A stretch of 64,000 nucleotides of DNA from Desulfobulbaceae bacterium (GCA_024636345.1 JAGXHG010000035.1:1-64000); one strand, 5' to 3'. Positions 35,135 through 44,270 are shown, counted from the first letter of the stretch. Program-made: numbers and translations. The notes: a model not told the origin generated them from the letters alone.

Positions 35135-36403
35135 ATGAAGACAAGCACATCAACGCAGATGTTTCAACAGGCACGAAAGGTAATTCCCGGCGGCGTGAAC
35201 AGTCCGGTGCGGGCCTGTAGATCAGTGGGGTGTGACCCGCTTTTTATTGAACGGGCACAGGGGGCGTCTGTGTATGATGTGGATGGCAACGAATATATAG
35301 ATTTTGTCTGTTCATGGGGGCCGATGATCCTTGGCCACGCCGATCCACAGATCCTGGCAGCTATTTCTGAGGCGATGCAGCATGGAACCAGTTTCGGGGC
35401 GCCCACCCCAAAAGAAATAGAGCTTGCCTCCATGGTGGTGGACGCCCTGCCATCGGTGGAAAAAGTCCGATTTGTCAGCTCCGGTACCGAGGCAACCATG
35501 AGTGCGGTCCGTCTTGCCCGAGGTTATACCGGTAAAAAGGTGATTGTTAAATTTGATGGTTGTTATCATGGCCATGCCGATTCTTTTCTGGTCAAAGCAG
35601 GCTCTGGAGTAATTACCCTTGGCATTCCTGGAAGCCCTGGGGTTCCAGAAGAGATTGTAAAAAATACCGTCTCCATCCCTTATAATAATGAGGGTGTCCT
35701 GGAGAAGACACTGCGTGATGCTGCACTCGATATTGCCTGTGTGATTGTTGAACCAGTGGCCGGGAATATGGGCTGTGTTGCCCCTGCCCCTGGTTTTTTA
35801 GAGAAGTTGCGGGTGCTCACTGCGGAGCTCGGTATCGTTCTTATCTTTGATGAAGTGATCACCGGCTTCCGTCTCGCCTATGGCGGTGCGCAGGAGTACT
35901 TCGGGATCATTCCTGATCTGACCTGCCTGGGGAAGATTATTGGTGGAGGACTTCCGGTTGGGGCCTATGGTGGTCGGGCGGATATCATGGACAGGATAGC
36001 TCCGGATGGACCTGTCTATCAGGCCGGGACTCTGTCCGGGAATCCTCTGGCCATGGCTGCTGGTATTGCCACCTTGAAATTACTTAAGCAGGAAGGATTC
36101 TATACTCACTTAAATGACAAGGCGGCTGGTTTTGCAGACCGTCTTCGTGAGATCAGTGAGCGAACGAAGATTCCCGTCCAGTTGAATCGGGTGGGATCAT
36201 TGATGACAGGATTTTTTACCACTGAAAAAGTGGTTGATTTTGAATCGGCCATGACTGCTGATGCAGGTCGCTATGGACAGCATTATCGGCAAATGCTGTC
36301 GCAGGGGATTTATTTGGCGCCATCTCAGTTTGAGGTGGCTTTTATCTCCGCAGCCCAGACTGAAAAACAACTGGAAAAGGCCCTTGAAATGACTGAATGG
36401 TGA
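35135..36403 (+). CDS. hemL: Glutamate-1-semialdehyde 2,1-aminomutase
   Basis: Makes 5-aminolevulinate by the C5 pathway, feeding haem, siroheme and corrinoid synthesis. 422 residues, PLP fold type [15 protein letters not shown] near the start, [18 protein letters not shown], the cofactor Asp in [10 protein letters not shown] and the PLP lysine K267 in [16 protein letters not shown]. Length and motifs match the family fully. Siroheme demand from DsrAB fits, but the gene is not linked to dsr here. Confidence 0.97.
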   Translation: MKTSTSTQMFQQARKVIPGGVNSPVRACRSVGCDPLFIERAQGASVYDVDGNEYIDFVCSWGPMILGHADPQILAAISEAMQHGTSFGAPTPKEIELASMVVDALPSVEKVRFVSSGTEATMSAVRLARGYTGKKVIVKFDGCYHGHADSFLVKAGSGVITLGIPGSPGVPEEIVKNTVSIPYNNEGVLEKTLRDAALDIACVIVEPVAGNMGCVAPAPGFLEKLRVLTAELGIVLIFDEVITGFRLAYGGAQEYFGIIPDLTCLGKIIGGGLPVGAYGGRADIMDRIAPDGPVYQAGTLSGNPLAMAAGIATLKLLKQEGFYTHLNDKAAGFADRLREISERTKIPVQLNRVGSLMTGFFTTEKVVDFESAMTADAGRYGQHYRQMLSQGIYLAPSQFEVAFISAAQTEKQLEKALEMTEW

Positions 36404-36501
36404 TTCAAAAAATTAGCATAAAATTAAAAAATCGTTGACTTTGACAGGTGGGCGTGCTAACAAATTCGATTGTTTGTTAAAGAGTGAAGGTGGAGGCGAA
36501 G

Positions 36502-36729
36502 ATGTCGAAAATGAGTAAAGAGATGATCCACCTGCTGGGCAACTACGGCCATATCGGATTTACCTTTGTTGCGGCAATATTTATTGGTATGGGGGGGGGG
36601 ATTTATCTCGATCAGAAGGTGTTTGATGATCGAACCACTCCATGGTTTACTTTTATCGGGCTTGCGTTTGGTATAGCCGCCGGTTTTAAAAGTCTGTTCG
36701 ATATTATCAAACAGCAAGATAAAGACTAA
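36502..36729 (+). CDS. atpZ: AtpZ/AtpI-type small membrane protein of the ATP synthase operon
   Basis: 75 residues with two membrane helices (about 15-32 and 45-65) and the family motif GMGGGIYLDQKV between them. ATG at 36502 follows ggagg at 36492-36496; GTG at 36484 is rejected because it lies ahead of that site. AtpZ proteins sit first in many atp operons; with AtpI they are implicated in Mg or Ca transport and c-ring assembly. A run of ten G (36591-36600) encodes the Gly motif and could slip. Confidence 0.85.
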   Translation: MSKMSKEMIHLLGNYGHIGFTFVAAIFIGMGGGIYLDQKVFDDRTTPWFTFIGLAFGIAAGFKSLFDIIKQQDKD

Positions 36730-36750
36730 GGTCTGGGCGGTTGCAACAGA

Positions 36751-37173
36751 GTGTCGGATGAATTGGTATCCCTGCGCAAGATGCAGGTGTTGAGTTGGGC
36801 CTGCCTACTGCTTCTGTGTGGTGGGGCCTGGGTGTTTTTTTCCTGGGAGATTGCTTGGGCAGTGGCTATCGGTGGGGTTATTTCCATCGTCAGTTTCATG
36901 GCGATACACCAGGATGTGGCCCGCTTTATGAAATCTCTTGATTCTTCTGAGGAAGGTCAAGGAGAGAAAAAGACGCTTAAGGTTGGGAAAGCACGTTATA
37001 TTATTAAATTTTGGCTCCGGTTGGCAATTATCGGGCTCGTCTTGCTGATGCTTATAAAGAGCGGCAAGGTGAACATCTTTGGATTGCTGGTGGGGCTGTC
37101 AACGGTAGTGTTTACCATCACCCTGACAACAGTCGGTGCGGCGGGACGCTATATTATCAGTAGCAGGAGGTAA
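36751..37173 (+). CDS. atpI: ATP synthase protein I-like membrane protein
   Basis: 140 residues with four predicted membrane helices: two at about 10-30 and 32-50, and two after a charged loop at about 85-105 and 110-130. The size, topology and place between atpZ and atpB match AtpI, proposed to assist c-ring assembly. The start is GTG at 36751 with a weak ribosome site, about 20 bases after atpZ. Sequence is poorly conserved, so the assignment rests mostly on context. Confidence 0.75.
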   Translation: MSDELVSLRKMQVLSWACLLLLCGGAWVFFSWEIAWAVAIGGVISIVSFMAIHQDVARFMKSLDSSEEGQGEKKTLKVGKARYIIKFWLRLAIIGLVLLMLIKSGKVNIFGLLVGLSTVVFTITLTTVGAAGRYIISSRR

Positions 37174-37181
37174 GAGGGATT

Positions 37182-37904
37182 ATGGAACATCCAATACTAT
37201 TTATATCAATTATCCTGGAGAAACTGGGACTGCCCATTCCCCATGGCCCGGTTGGGCATGGTCTGGTTGAGCAACTGTGTGCACCCTATATGACCTATAC
37301 CTGGTTTACCATGCTTTTTCTGGTGGTCGTCGGTAAATTGACCCTGGGAAATCTGGAGATGGTGCCGGGAAAAGGACAGAATTTCTGGGAGATTGTTATT
37401 GGTGGTATGGACAACTTCTTCGTTGAAAATATGGGAAGGGATTTGGCGGATAAACTTTTCCCCATGATTGCCACTTTCGCTCTGTATATTGCCGTGGCCA
37501 ATCTGATCGGCTTGATTCCAGGATTCATGTCTCCTACTTCAAGTATTAATACCACTCTTGCCTTGACCATTATTGTCTGGATAACGCATCATATCATTGG
37601 TATTCGTGCCAATGGATTTGCCTATGTAAAACATTTTCTTGGACCTATGCCGGTGTTGATCCCGCTGATGCTCCCCATTGAGCTTATCAGTAACTTTGCC
37701 CGTCTGTTGTCACTCTCTATCCGTCTTTTCGGAAATATTATGGCAAAAGAGACACTTCTGGGAATTTTGTTTATGCTGGCTGGCGCATATTTTGCTCCCC
37801 TGCCGATCATGGTTCTGGGCGTCTTGGTCTCACTGGTGCAGGCTATGGTTTTTGTATTGTTGACCGTGGTCTATTTCACTCAGTCCAATGAGCATGCGCA
37901 TTGA
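37182..37904 (+). CDS. atpB: F0F1 ATP synthase subunit a
   Basis: Forms the proton half-channels beside the c-ring. 240 residues, about five to six membrane helices. The essential Arg is R181 in LSIRLFGNIMAKE, and MVFVLLTVVYF lies in the last helix. Good Shine-Dalgarno (agaggg). Lies 8 bases after atpI and about 100 bases before atpE. Confidence 0.95.
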   Translation: MEHPILFISIILEKLGLPIPHGPVGHGLVEQLCAPYMTYTWFTMLFLVVVGKLTLGNLEMVPGKGQNFWEIVIGGMDNFFVENMGRDLADKLFPMIATFALYIAVANLIGLIPGFMSPTSSINTTLALTIIVWITHHIIGIRANGFAYVKHFLGPMPVLIPLMLPIELISNFARLLSLSIRLFGNIMAKETLLGILFMLAGAYFAPLPIMVLGVLVSLVQAMVFVLLTVVYFTQSNEHAH

Positions 37905-38002
37905 TGTTGCAAGTCAAGTTTTGAATGATTCGGGTTGTACCTGAGTTATTTATTTTATAAAGGAAGAAGGCCAAAAAACTTTAATTTTACAAGGAGAACA
38001 CT

Positions 38003-38254
38003 ATGGAAAGTAATTTGATGCTTGGATTGGTTTGTATTGGCGCTGCGCTCTCTATCGGTCTTGCCGGTCTTGGAGCAGGTATCGGTATTGGTAATGTTGG
38101 TAACGGCGCGACCCAGGGTCTTGCCCGTAATCCTGAAGTACAGCCAAAATTGATGACCTTCATGATCCTCGGTATGGCTCTTGCTGAGTCTGTTGCAATT
38201 TACGGTCTTGTTATCTCTCTGATCCTTTTGTATGCAAACCCATTGATCAAGTAG
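38003..38254 (+). CDS. atpE: F0F1 ATP synthase subunit c
   Basis: Proteolipid of the rotor ring. 83 residues, two helices joined by the polar loop ARNPEVQPK; the ion-binding carboxylate is E62 (GMALAESVAIYGL). A helix-1 glutamine typical of sodium-binding rings is not at the aligned position (Ile instead) and the Thr after ES is Val, so proton coupling is favoured although S63 is kept. Strong Shine-Dalgarno aaggaga. A strong terminator follows; genes for b, delta and F1 are not in this cluster. Confidence 0.95.
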   Translation: MESNLMLGLVCIGAALSIGLAGLGAGIGIGNVGNGATQGLARNPEVQPKLMTFMILGMALAESVAIYGLVISLILLYANPLIK

Positions 38255-38284
38255 TAGACAGCAGAGTGTGATCGTTACTGATCG

Positions 38285-38322
38285 CGCAAAAAGGCCACAG
38301 AGAAATCTGTGGCCTTTTTGCG
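38285..38322. terminator. Bidirectional terminator after atpE
   Basis: cgcaaaaaggccacaga (38285-38301) and tctgtggcctttttgcg (38306-38322) are a perfect 17-base inverted repeat with a 4-base loop and T/A tracts on both strands. It closes the F0 operon. Confidence 0.93.
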
Positions 38323-38379
38323 TTTGGATGGTGAGTCCCTTTGTTTTCAGGGTGGGCAGTAATAAGAGAAGGTTGTCCT

Positions 38380-39120
38380 ATGAATGACCACAAGAAGGAA
38401 GATGTGGTAATGCATCCGGTACGGGGCAGGAAGGAAAAATTGATTCCTGAGGCAGGGATATTTTTTGTAAATCCTGCCGAGGCCACGTATGCGATGAACA
38501 CGATGCTCAGCGAGGGCGGCAAGAAGCGATTTTTCTTTAACAGCATGCTTTGTGTGAATGGTGATGAGACTTTTTTTGTGGCCGGACCGGCGGTTGGTGC
38601 GCCCATGGCTGTCCTCTGTATGGAAAAACTGATTGTTCTGGGGGGCAGACGGATTATCCTTGTTGGTTGGTGCGGCGCATTGCAACAGGGCCTGGAGGTC
38701 GGCAGTGTCTTGTTGCCGGGGCAGGCATTGTGTGGAGAGGGGACGTCTGGTTATTATAGCAGCGATAAGGGACCAAAGCCCTCTGCTCCCCTGACTTCCT
38801 GGTTACGTGACACCCTCTGTCAGAGAATGGTTCCATGGCAGGAAGGGAGGGTCTGGTCCACGGATGCGCCTTACCGTGAATCGCGGGACCTGCTTGCGCG
38901 TCTGCACAAGGAAGAGGATATTGTGGCCATTGACATGGAGTATTCGGCACTGTGCACGGTGTCCCTTTTCCGGGGGATTGAATTTGCGGCCTTGATGCTG
39001 GTCTCTGATGAGTTGTGGCAGAAAGAGTGGAAAGCTGGATTCTCAACGCCTGCATTTCGGCGGCGGAGTCAGGAGATGTCGGGGGTGTTAATGGGTGCCA
39101 TGCAAAGTATGCCCCATTAG
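38380..39120 (+). CDS. Nucleoside phosphorylase-like protein (PNP/UDP family)
   Basis: 246 residues. Features fit the PNP_UDP fold: FFVAGPAVGAPMAVLCMEKL, ILVGWCGALQQGLEVGSVLLP (the Gly-rich phosphate/ribose region) and VAIDMEYSALCTVSLFRGIEFAALMLVSDEL, where the ME pair and final Asp correspond to the ribose- and base-binding residues. Specific substrate not determinable. ATG at 38380 follows gagaagg; a longer frame from 38341 is not supported. Stands alone between terminator and rimO. Confidence 0.82.
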   Translation: MNDHKKEDVVMHPVRGRKEKLIPEAGIFFVNPAEATYAMNTMLSEGGKKRFFFNSMLCVNGDETFFVAGPAVGAPMAVLCMEKLIVLGGRRIILVGWCGALQQGLEVGSVLLPGQALCGEGTSGYYSSDKGPKPSAPLTSWLRDTLCQRMVPWQEGRVWSTDAPYRESRDLLARLHKEEDIVAIDMEYSALCTVSLFRGIEFAALMLVSDELWQKEWKAGFSTPAFRRRSQEMSGVLMGAMQSMPH

Positions 39121-39201
39121 CTGAATGGAGTTTGAGCTGCGTCGGACCAAGAAACACTGGTGAAAGGCGCAGGAAGGATTGTTACGTTGATAAGAGGAAG
39201 A

Positions 39202-40539
39202 ATGAATATGGCAAGTTTTCACCTGATTAGCCTTGGTTGTCCGAAAAACCTTGTTGATTCAGAACTGATGTTCGGGCTTCTGGAGCAGGCCGGCTGGGTC
39301 TTTGAGGAAGACCTGCAACAGGCGTCGATGCTGCTCATCAATACCTGCGGATTTATCCAGTCGGCAGTGGAAGAGGCTATTGAAGAGATTCTGGAACTGG
39401 CCCTGTTAAAACAGAACGATCCGGATAAATTACTGGTGGTGACAGGGTGTATGGTGCAGCGATACCGGGAAGAGCTTATCCATGAGCTGCCGGAGGTTGA
39501 TCTCTTTATTGGTACCGAAGGCTGTCATCAAATAGTGGAGCTGGTTGCAGCGCTGATGGCGGGAGAGCTGAAGAACAAGGTTGTTATCTCTGAACGATTT
39601 CTGATGGACAGTAGTATCCCCAGGCGCATTTCCACCCCTTTTTACCGCTCCTGGTTGAAAATTACAGAAGGGTGCAACAACCGCTGTTCCTATTGTATGA
39701 TCCCGTCCATCAGGGGCGATCTGCGCAGCAGATCCATTGCTGATCTGGTTACTGAGGCCGGACACCTGGAACAACAGGGTGTCCGTGAGCTTTCGCTTAT
39801 CGCCCAGGATCTGACGGCCTACGGGAATGATCTGGGCGATGGTGTTCACCTGCCCGCCTTGCTGAAGTCCCTGCTGGCTGAGTCTACCATTCCCTGGTTC
39901 CGACTCATGTATCTGTATCCCTCAGGCATCAACGACACGCTTCTTTCCTTAATGGCTGAACAGCCGCGCATTGTGCCTTATATGGACATCCCCATTCAGC
40001 ACGTGAGCGATTCGGTTCTCAGGCGCATGAACCGTCATTATGCAAGTGATGATCTATATCAACTTATTGGTCGTATCCGCTCCTTTCTCCCCGATGTGGC
40101 CCTGCGTTCCACCCTGATGGTCGGTTTCCCGGGTGAAACCGATGATGATGTGGGGCAGTTGGAACAATTTTTAAGGGAGGCTCGTCTTGATCACGTTGGA
40201 GTCTTTGCCTATGCCAATGAGTCCGGATCTCCATCTGAAAATTATTCTCATCAATGTTCTGAGGCAGAGAAAAATGATCGCCTTGATTTTATTCTCGGGG
40301 TGCAGGCAGAGGTGTCAGAGACGATTGTGCAGAAATATGTGGGACGAGTGGAGCCGGTGCTGGTGGAAGGGGTGAGTCGGGAGTCAGACCTGTTGTTGGA
40401 GGGCCGGACCCGCTTTCAGGCACCTGATATCGATGGCTGTGTTTATATCACTGATGGCACTGCCAGCCCTGGAGATATTGTCCAAGTACGAATTAACGAA
40501 GCTCAGGTCTATGATCTGGTGGGAGAAATCATCGTTTGA
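39202..40539 (+). CDS. rimO: Ribosomal protein S12 methylthiotransferase RimO
   Basis: Radical-SAM enzyme that methylthiolates an Asp of ribosomal protein S12. 445 residues: UPF0004 domain with SLGCPKNLVDSE, INTCGFI and VTGCM (auxiliary [4Fe-4S] Cys), radical-SAM triad C158-x3-C162-x2-C165 (EGCNNRCSYCMIPSIRG), and a C-terminal TRAM domain (about 375-445). SLGCPKNLVDSE and SYCMIP-RG separate RimO from MiaB. ATG at 39202 follows aagagg. Confidence 0.96.
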   Translation: MNMASFHLISLGCPKNLVDSELMFGLLEQAGWVFEEDLQQASMLLINTCGFIQSAVEEAIEEILELALLKQNDPDKLLVVTGCMVQRYREELIHELPEVDLFIGTEGCHQIVELVAALMAGELKNKVVISERFLMDSSIPRRISTPFYRSWLKITEGCNNRCSYCMIPSIRGDLRSRSIADLVTEAGHLEQQGVRELSLIAQDLTAYGNDLGDGVHLPALLKSLLAESTIPWFRLMYLYPSGINDTLLSLMAEQPRIVPYMDIPIQHVSDSVLRRMNRHYASDDLYQLIGRIRSFLPDVALRSTLMVGFPGETDDDVGQLEQFLREARLDHVGVFAYANESGSPSENYSHQCSEAEKNDRLDFILGVQAEVSETIVQKYVGRVEPVLVEGVSRESDLLLEGRTRFQAPDIDGCVYITDGTASPGDIVQVRINEAQVYDLVGEIIV

Positions 40540-40569
40540 AGAGGATTGGGGCTTTACCTGGCCCCAAAA

Positions 40570-40857
40570 CTATTTCTTGCCGTGTAAGTTAACTTGCTCC
40601 CGCAACTCTTTTCCTACTTTGAAAAAGGGAAGTTTTTTGGGAGCAACTTCTATTTTTTTGCCACTTTTAGGGTTACGTCCTTCATACGAGCGATACTGCT
40701 TGATCACAAAACTGCCGAAACCACGGATCTCAATGTTGTCACCCTTGGCAAGGGCATCGATCATTGTGTCTATTATGGTATTGGTGACGGCTGCAGCCTC
40801 GCGATGAGGAAGGTCAACTTCTTGGGCCAGGGTTTCAATAAGTTCTGATTTGTTCAT
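40570..40857 (-). CDS. HU/IHF-family DNA-binding protein
   Basis: 95-residue nucleoid protein that bends DNA as a dimer. Typical features: MNKSELIETLAQE start, GDNIEIRGFGSFVI, the beta-arm sequence EGRNPKSGKKIEV with the intercalating Pro, and FFKVGKELRE. The EIRGFGSF and GKELREQVN motifs are closer to IHF-beta than to HU, but the split is uncertain. A terminator-like stem separates it from upstream rluB. Confidence 0.93.
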   Translation of the reverse strand: MNKSELIETLAQEVDLPHREAAAVTNTIIDTMIDALAKGDNIEIRGFGSFVIKQYRSYEGRNPKSGKKIEVAPKKLPFFKVGKELREQVNLHGKK

Positions 40858-40914
40858 GCCTTACTCCTGTAAATTCAGCTGCTGTCGTATTGTGATTATC
40901 ATTCGTTAAAGTTT

Positions 40915-40951
40915 AAAACTGCCTGAAGCACAGTACGCCTTAGGCAGTTTT
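40915..40951. terminator. Stem-loop between rluB and the HU/IHF gene
   Basis: aaaactgcct (40915-40924) and aggcagtttt (40942-40951) form a perfect 10-base stem with A/T tails, about 90 bases after the rluB stop on the minus strand. Probable terminator. Confidence 0.7.
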
Positions 40952-41040
40952 AAGCATGTTTCAGTTTGAAAAAACGAGTGAGAAACTTTTATTTTAGTCT
41001 TATAAGATTATTGAATTCCTAACAGCTTAAGTTTAATCAA

Positions 41041-41784
41041 CTATTTCTTATTTTGTAAAGGGATTTTCTTTATAAATATTTTTTTAAGATCTTTCGGGCT
41101 GAGAATACGATATTTTCCTGGCGGGAGTCCCTGCAAAAAGAGATTGCCATAGGCAATACGTTTCAAGTGGACGACAGGATGGCCAATGGCCTGGAACATC
41201 TTTCTTACCTGGCGTTTTCTCCCTTCATGGATGGTTATCCTGATGCTGCTTGTCCCAGTTTCTCTGGCGATAACCATAATCTTGGCAGGGGCCGTTTGTT
41301 TTTCTTCCAGCAGAATTCCGTGCTCCAGTTTCTGGAGCATTTTCTCGGCGGGGCGCCCAAGGACCCGTGCTTCATAGGTCTTTGTTACCTCATAGCTGGG
41401 GTGTTGAATCTTCTGGGCCAGCTCCCCGTCGTTGGTGAGAATAAGAGCCCCCTCAGTGTCCAGGTCCAGTCGTCCGACCGGAAATAGGCGGACGTTGATT
41501 CCATGGAGCAGGGAGGTGACAATGGGGCGCCCCTGGGGATCTGACATGGTGGTCACATAGCCCTGCGGCTTATTGAGCAGGATATAGAGAAATTCATTAT
41601 GGGGGGTTACGAGTTTTCCGTCCAGACGGATCTCCTGGTTGGATGGATCAATCTGTGATCCCATGGCGGTGACAATCTCTCCATCTACAGTTACTCTGCC
41701 TTGGGCTATTATCTCTTCTGCTTTTCGTCTGGAGGCAATTCCACATCCGGCAAGGTACTTCTGCAGACGGACTGTTTCGCTCAT
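41041..41784 (-). CDS. rluB: rRNA pseudouridine synthase (RsuA/RluB family)
   Basis: 247 residues: N-terminal S4 RNA-binding domain (RLQKYLAGCGIASRRKAEEI) and a catalytic domain with the Asp in GRLDLDTEGALILTNDG and the family string EGRKRQVRKMFQAIGHPVVHLKR. RluB, RluE, RluF and RsuA share these motifs; RluB (23S rRNA position 2605) is the closest by length. The start overlaps the ubiD stop by four bases, so the two are translationally coupled. Confidence 0.92.
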   Translation of the reverse strand: MSETVRLQKYLAGCGIASRRKAEEIIAQGRVTVDGEIVTAMGSQIDPSNQEIRLDGKLVTPHNEFLYILLNKPQGYVTTMSDPQGRPIVTSLLHGINVRLFPVGRLDLDTEGALILTNDGELAQKIQHPSYEVTKTYEARVLGRPAEKMLQKLEHGILLEEKQTAPAKIMVIARETGTSSIRITIHEGRKRQVRKMFQAIGHPVVHLKRIAYGNLFLQGLPPGKYRILSPKDLKKIFIKKIPLQNKK

Positions 41785-43559
41785 CGAAGATTTGGAGGAA
41801 GCAGAGTGTGGATGCGTTTATCTACCAGTGTTCTTGTGGCTTCATCTACTTCGAGGACGTCGGTGTACCATGGTTTCATCCGGCAGTCAAAGACGATGGG
41901 CGGAGTGAGGCCAACATGGAAGCGCTGGACAGCTGTGGCTGCGCCATGGATATCGGCAGCCGGTTCAAAACGGGTGAACAGGGTCCAGAGGAACTCCTGC
42001 GTGGAGCAGGTGGCATCCGTGCTGTTATCAACCAGAATAATGACTGGCCATTCTGCCACTCCTTCCCATAGACAGAGCTCAGCCGCAAGTTCCGGCGCTT
42101 GCCTGTAAGCACTCCCCTGGAGAACAAGCGTCCCAGGCATAAAGACGATTGGACGTACGCAGGAAGGGGGGAGAGTACCTGAAAATGACCCTGGCAGTTC
42201 CCGTTTTTTGTCTTTCCCCAGTCCCATCATCATGGCCTTTGAGCCCTTGTTGACGGATGGGCCTGTGTAATCAAGGGTGTCCTGGGAGACATTGGCAAAG
42301 ACAAAAAGGTCACGTTCCCAGTCGATGCGTTCCAGGACATGCACCCACAGTTTACGGAAGTCGGTGATATCAACATCTCCATCAGTGATGATGAGAAATT
42401 TGGTCAGGGAAAGTTGGCCCTCTCCCAGGACCCTCAGACCGCAGGCAAAGGCCTCACGTGGATAGCGGTCCTGAACCTTGGCTGCAGCCAGGCAATGAAA
42501 TCCGGTCTCGCCAAAGGTCTTCAGCTCTCTTACTCCCTTCATGACCAGGGGAAAAAGTGGGGAGAGCAGTTCCTGCAGAAAGTCACCAATGAAATAATCT
42601 TCCTGTCTTGGCCGTCCGACAATGGTTGCCGGATAAATGGCCTTATGGCGATGGTAGAGGTGACTGACCTGGAAAACGGGATAGTCATGCTGCAGAGAAT
42701 TATAGCCATAATGGTCGCCGAAGGGGCCTTCCGGGCGTCTGATATGGGGTGGAACTTCACCTTTGATAGCAAATTCGGCGTTTGCCACCAACCGATGTCC
42801 ACCTCTGGGGTCAGCCACCATCGCCAGTTTTTTGCCCATGAGCAGGGAGGTGAGCATCAGTTCGGGAATATCTTCCGGCAGGGGGGCGATGGCTGAGAGC
42901 ATGAGGGCAGGTGGGCCACCGATATAGAGGGTCAGGGGCAGCGCTTGATTCAGCTTCTCTGCCTCGTGGTAGTGGTAGCCTCCCCCCTTATGGATCTGCC
43001 AGTGGATGCCGGTGGTGGTGTCATCATGGCGTTGGATGCGGTACATGCCGAGATTATGGCCGCGTCCGTCCGGGTGTTCAGTATAGACAAGAGGCAGCGT
43101 GACAAAAGGGCCACCGTCGCTGTGCCAGGATGTGAGCATGGGCAGACTGCTTAAGCGGGCAGGGACTTGACAGTTCTCCAGGATCGCACCCTTGCGGCTC
43201 TCTTTCAGGCCGATTTTTAACCCTTCGGTGAACAGGTGACGATTGTCCCACAGCTTTTTAATCTTCAGGGGCATAATGGTTTCGGTCAGATTCACCAGGT
43301 CGCGAACAAATTCCTGTGGCCTGCGGCCAAAGGCCAGCTCAAGACGTTTATTCGTGCCGAAGAGATTGGTGACCACTGGAAAAGCACTGCCCTTCACCTT
43401 GGTGAAGAGTAAGGCAGGTCCCTGTTTCTGAATAACACGGCGATGGATCTCGGCAATCTCCAGATAAGGATTAACCTCCTGATCGATAATGAGCAGTTCT
43501 CCTTCTTGCTCGAGCAGATTGAGATAACTGCGCAGGTCGTCCAAGGTTTTATCGGCCAT
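41781..43559 (-). CDS. ubiD: UbiD-family decarboxylase (prenylated-FMN dependent)
   Basis: 592 residues. Family motifs include TNLFGTNKRLELAFG near the start, TGIHWQIHKGGG(Y), LTLYIGGPPALMLSAIAPLPE, RRPEGPFGDHYGYNS (substrate/cofactor site) and RQEDYFIGDFLQELL. UbiD enzymes decarboxylate aromatic or unsaturated acids with prFMN made by UbiX. In a menaquinone-using anaerobe the likely job is quinone biosynthesis, but other aromatic substrates are possible; no ubiX or mqn genes are adjacent. Confidence 0.92.
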   Translation of the reverse strand: MADKTLDDLRSYLNLLEQEGELLIIDQEVNPYLEIAEIHRRVIQKQGPALLFTKVKGSAFPVVTNLFGTNKRLELAFGRRPQEFVRDLVNLTETIMPLKIKKLWDNRHLFTEGLKIGLKESRKGAILENCQVPARLSSLPMLTSWHSDGGPFVTLPLVYTEHPDGRGHNLGMYRIQRHDDTTTGIHWQIHKGGGYHYHEAEKLNQALPLTLYIGGPPALMLSAIAPLPEDIPELMLTSLLMGKKLAMVADPRGGHRLVANAEFAIKGEVPPHIRRPEGPFGDHYGYNSLQHDYPVFQVSHLYHRHKAIYPATIVGRPRQEDYFIGDFLQELLSPLFPLVMKGVRELKTFGETGFHCLAAAKVQDRYPREAFACGLRVLGEGQLSLTKFLIITDGDVDITDFRKLWVHVLERIDWERDLFVFANVSQDTLDYTGPSVNKGSKAMMMGLGKDKKRELPGSFSGTLPPSCVRPIVFMPGTLVLQGSAYRQAPELAAELCLWEGVAEWPVIILVDNSTDATCSTQEFLWTLFTRFEPAADIHGAATAVQRFHVGLTPPIVFDCRMKPWYTDVLEVDEATRTLVDKRIHTLLPPNLR

Positions 43560-43562
43560 GAT

Positions 43563-43895
43563 TTATCCTTTTTCTACTGGATGGTGGTGGTGTTCGTCCT
43601 GGAGAAAGAGGCGATGGTATTCCTCTTCGCTGAGGTTACGCTTCAGAATACCAGTAAAAAAATCGACAAATGCTTGAATTTCCTGCTCGGAGAGACGCTG
43701 ACTCAGGAAATCAGCAAATTCCTGTCTGCCGGCAAGTTGCAGAAAGCAGGAGAGTGATTGCTGGTCGAGTTGTGGGCTCAGGCCAAAACATATCTGTTGG
43801 GAATCAAGGGTCATGGAATGAGAAAGGAAAAGATTAAAGAAATCAAGCGCTGGTTGAAATAACCCGCCATTGAATGCTTCTGCTGCGAGGGCCAT
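43563..43895 (-). CDS. Small hypothetical protein with His cluster near the C-terminus
   Basis: Not recognised. The frame ends three bases before ubiD and gives 110 residues from ATG at 43895: AEAFNGGLFQPALDFFNLFLSHS, a helical acidic middle, and an end with DEHHHHPVEKG. ATG at 43895 overlaps the yjbQ 3' end by 53 bases; ATG at 43814 would avoid the overlap and leave 83 residues. Neither has a clear Shine-Dalgarno. The protein-like composition and tight fit to ubiD favour a real gene in the yjbQ-ubiD-rluB strand. Its function is unknown. Confidence 0.5.
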   Translation of the reverse strand: MALAAEAFNGGLFQPALDFFNLFLSHSMTLDSQQICFGLSPQLDQQSLSCFLQLAGRQEFADFLSQRLSEQEIQAFVDFFTGILKRNLSEEEYHRLFLQDEHHHHPVEKG

Positions 43896-44250
43896 CAAAT
43901 TCACAGAAAAATATCTTCTGCCAGGTGCCGAGCACCAGTTGTCCATTTTCGATAAAGATAGTTAGCGTACTGCCCATAAGAGATGCCATGATGTGGGCAG
44001 GTGAGTTTCCCTCAAGATGTTTGTAAGCATAGTGCATGGGAACCAATTTCTGGAATCCGGAGATAATGTCATCTTTGACAGTTGGATCAGCACCTTCGTT
44101 GATGGTAAGACCAGCAGTGGTGTGCGGATTAAAAAGATAACAGATCCCTTCTGGGATATTTGTTCTGCTTATTACCTGATCTATCTGGTCGGTGATGTCA
44201 ATGAGCTGCATGGAGCTGGAGGTAGTAATTGTGATTTTTCCTGGAGACAT
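43843..44250 (-). CDS. yjbQ: YjbQ-family protein (UPF0047)
   Basis: 135 residues with the signature residues of the family: HTTAGLTINEGADPTVKDDI, YKHLEGNSPAHIMASLMGS and WQKIFFCEFDGPRSR. YjbQ forms trimers and has reported weak thiamin-phosphate-synthase activity; its main biological role is unsettled. ATG at 44250 follows gaggt; ATG at 44265 is an unlikely extension. Upstream terminator-like stem separates it from the glycine-zipper lipoprotein. Confidence 0.9.
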   Translation of the reverse strand: MSPGKITITTSSSMQLIDITDQIDQVISRTNIPEGICYLFNPHTTAGLTINEGADPTVKDDIISGFQKLVPMHYAYKHLEGNSPAHIMASLMGSTLTIFIENGQLVLGTWQKIFFCEFDGPRSRSIQWRVISTSA

Positions 44251-44270
44251 GGGGTACCTCAGCAATAAAA

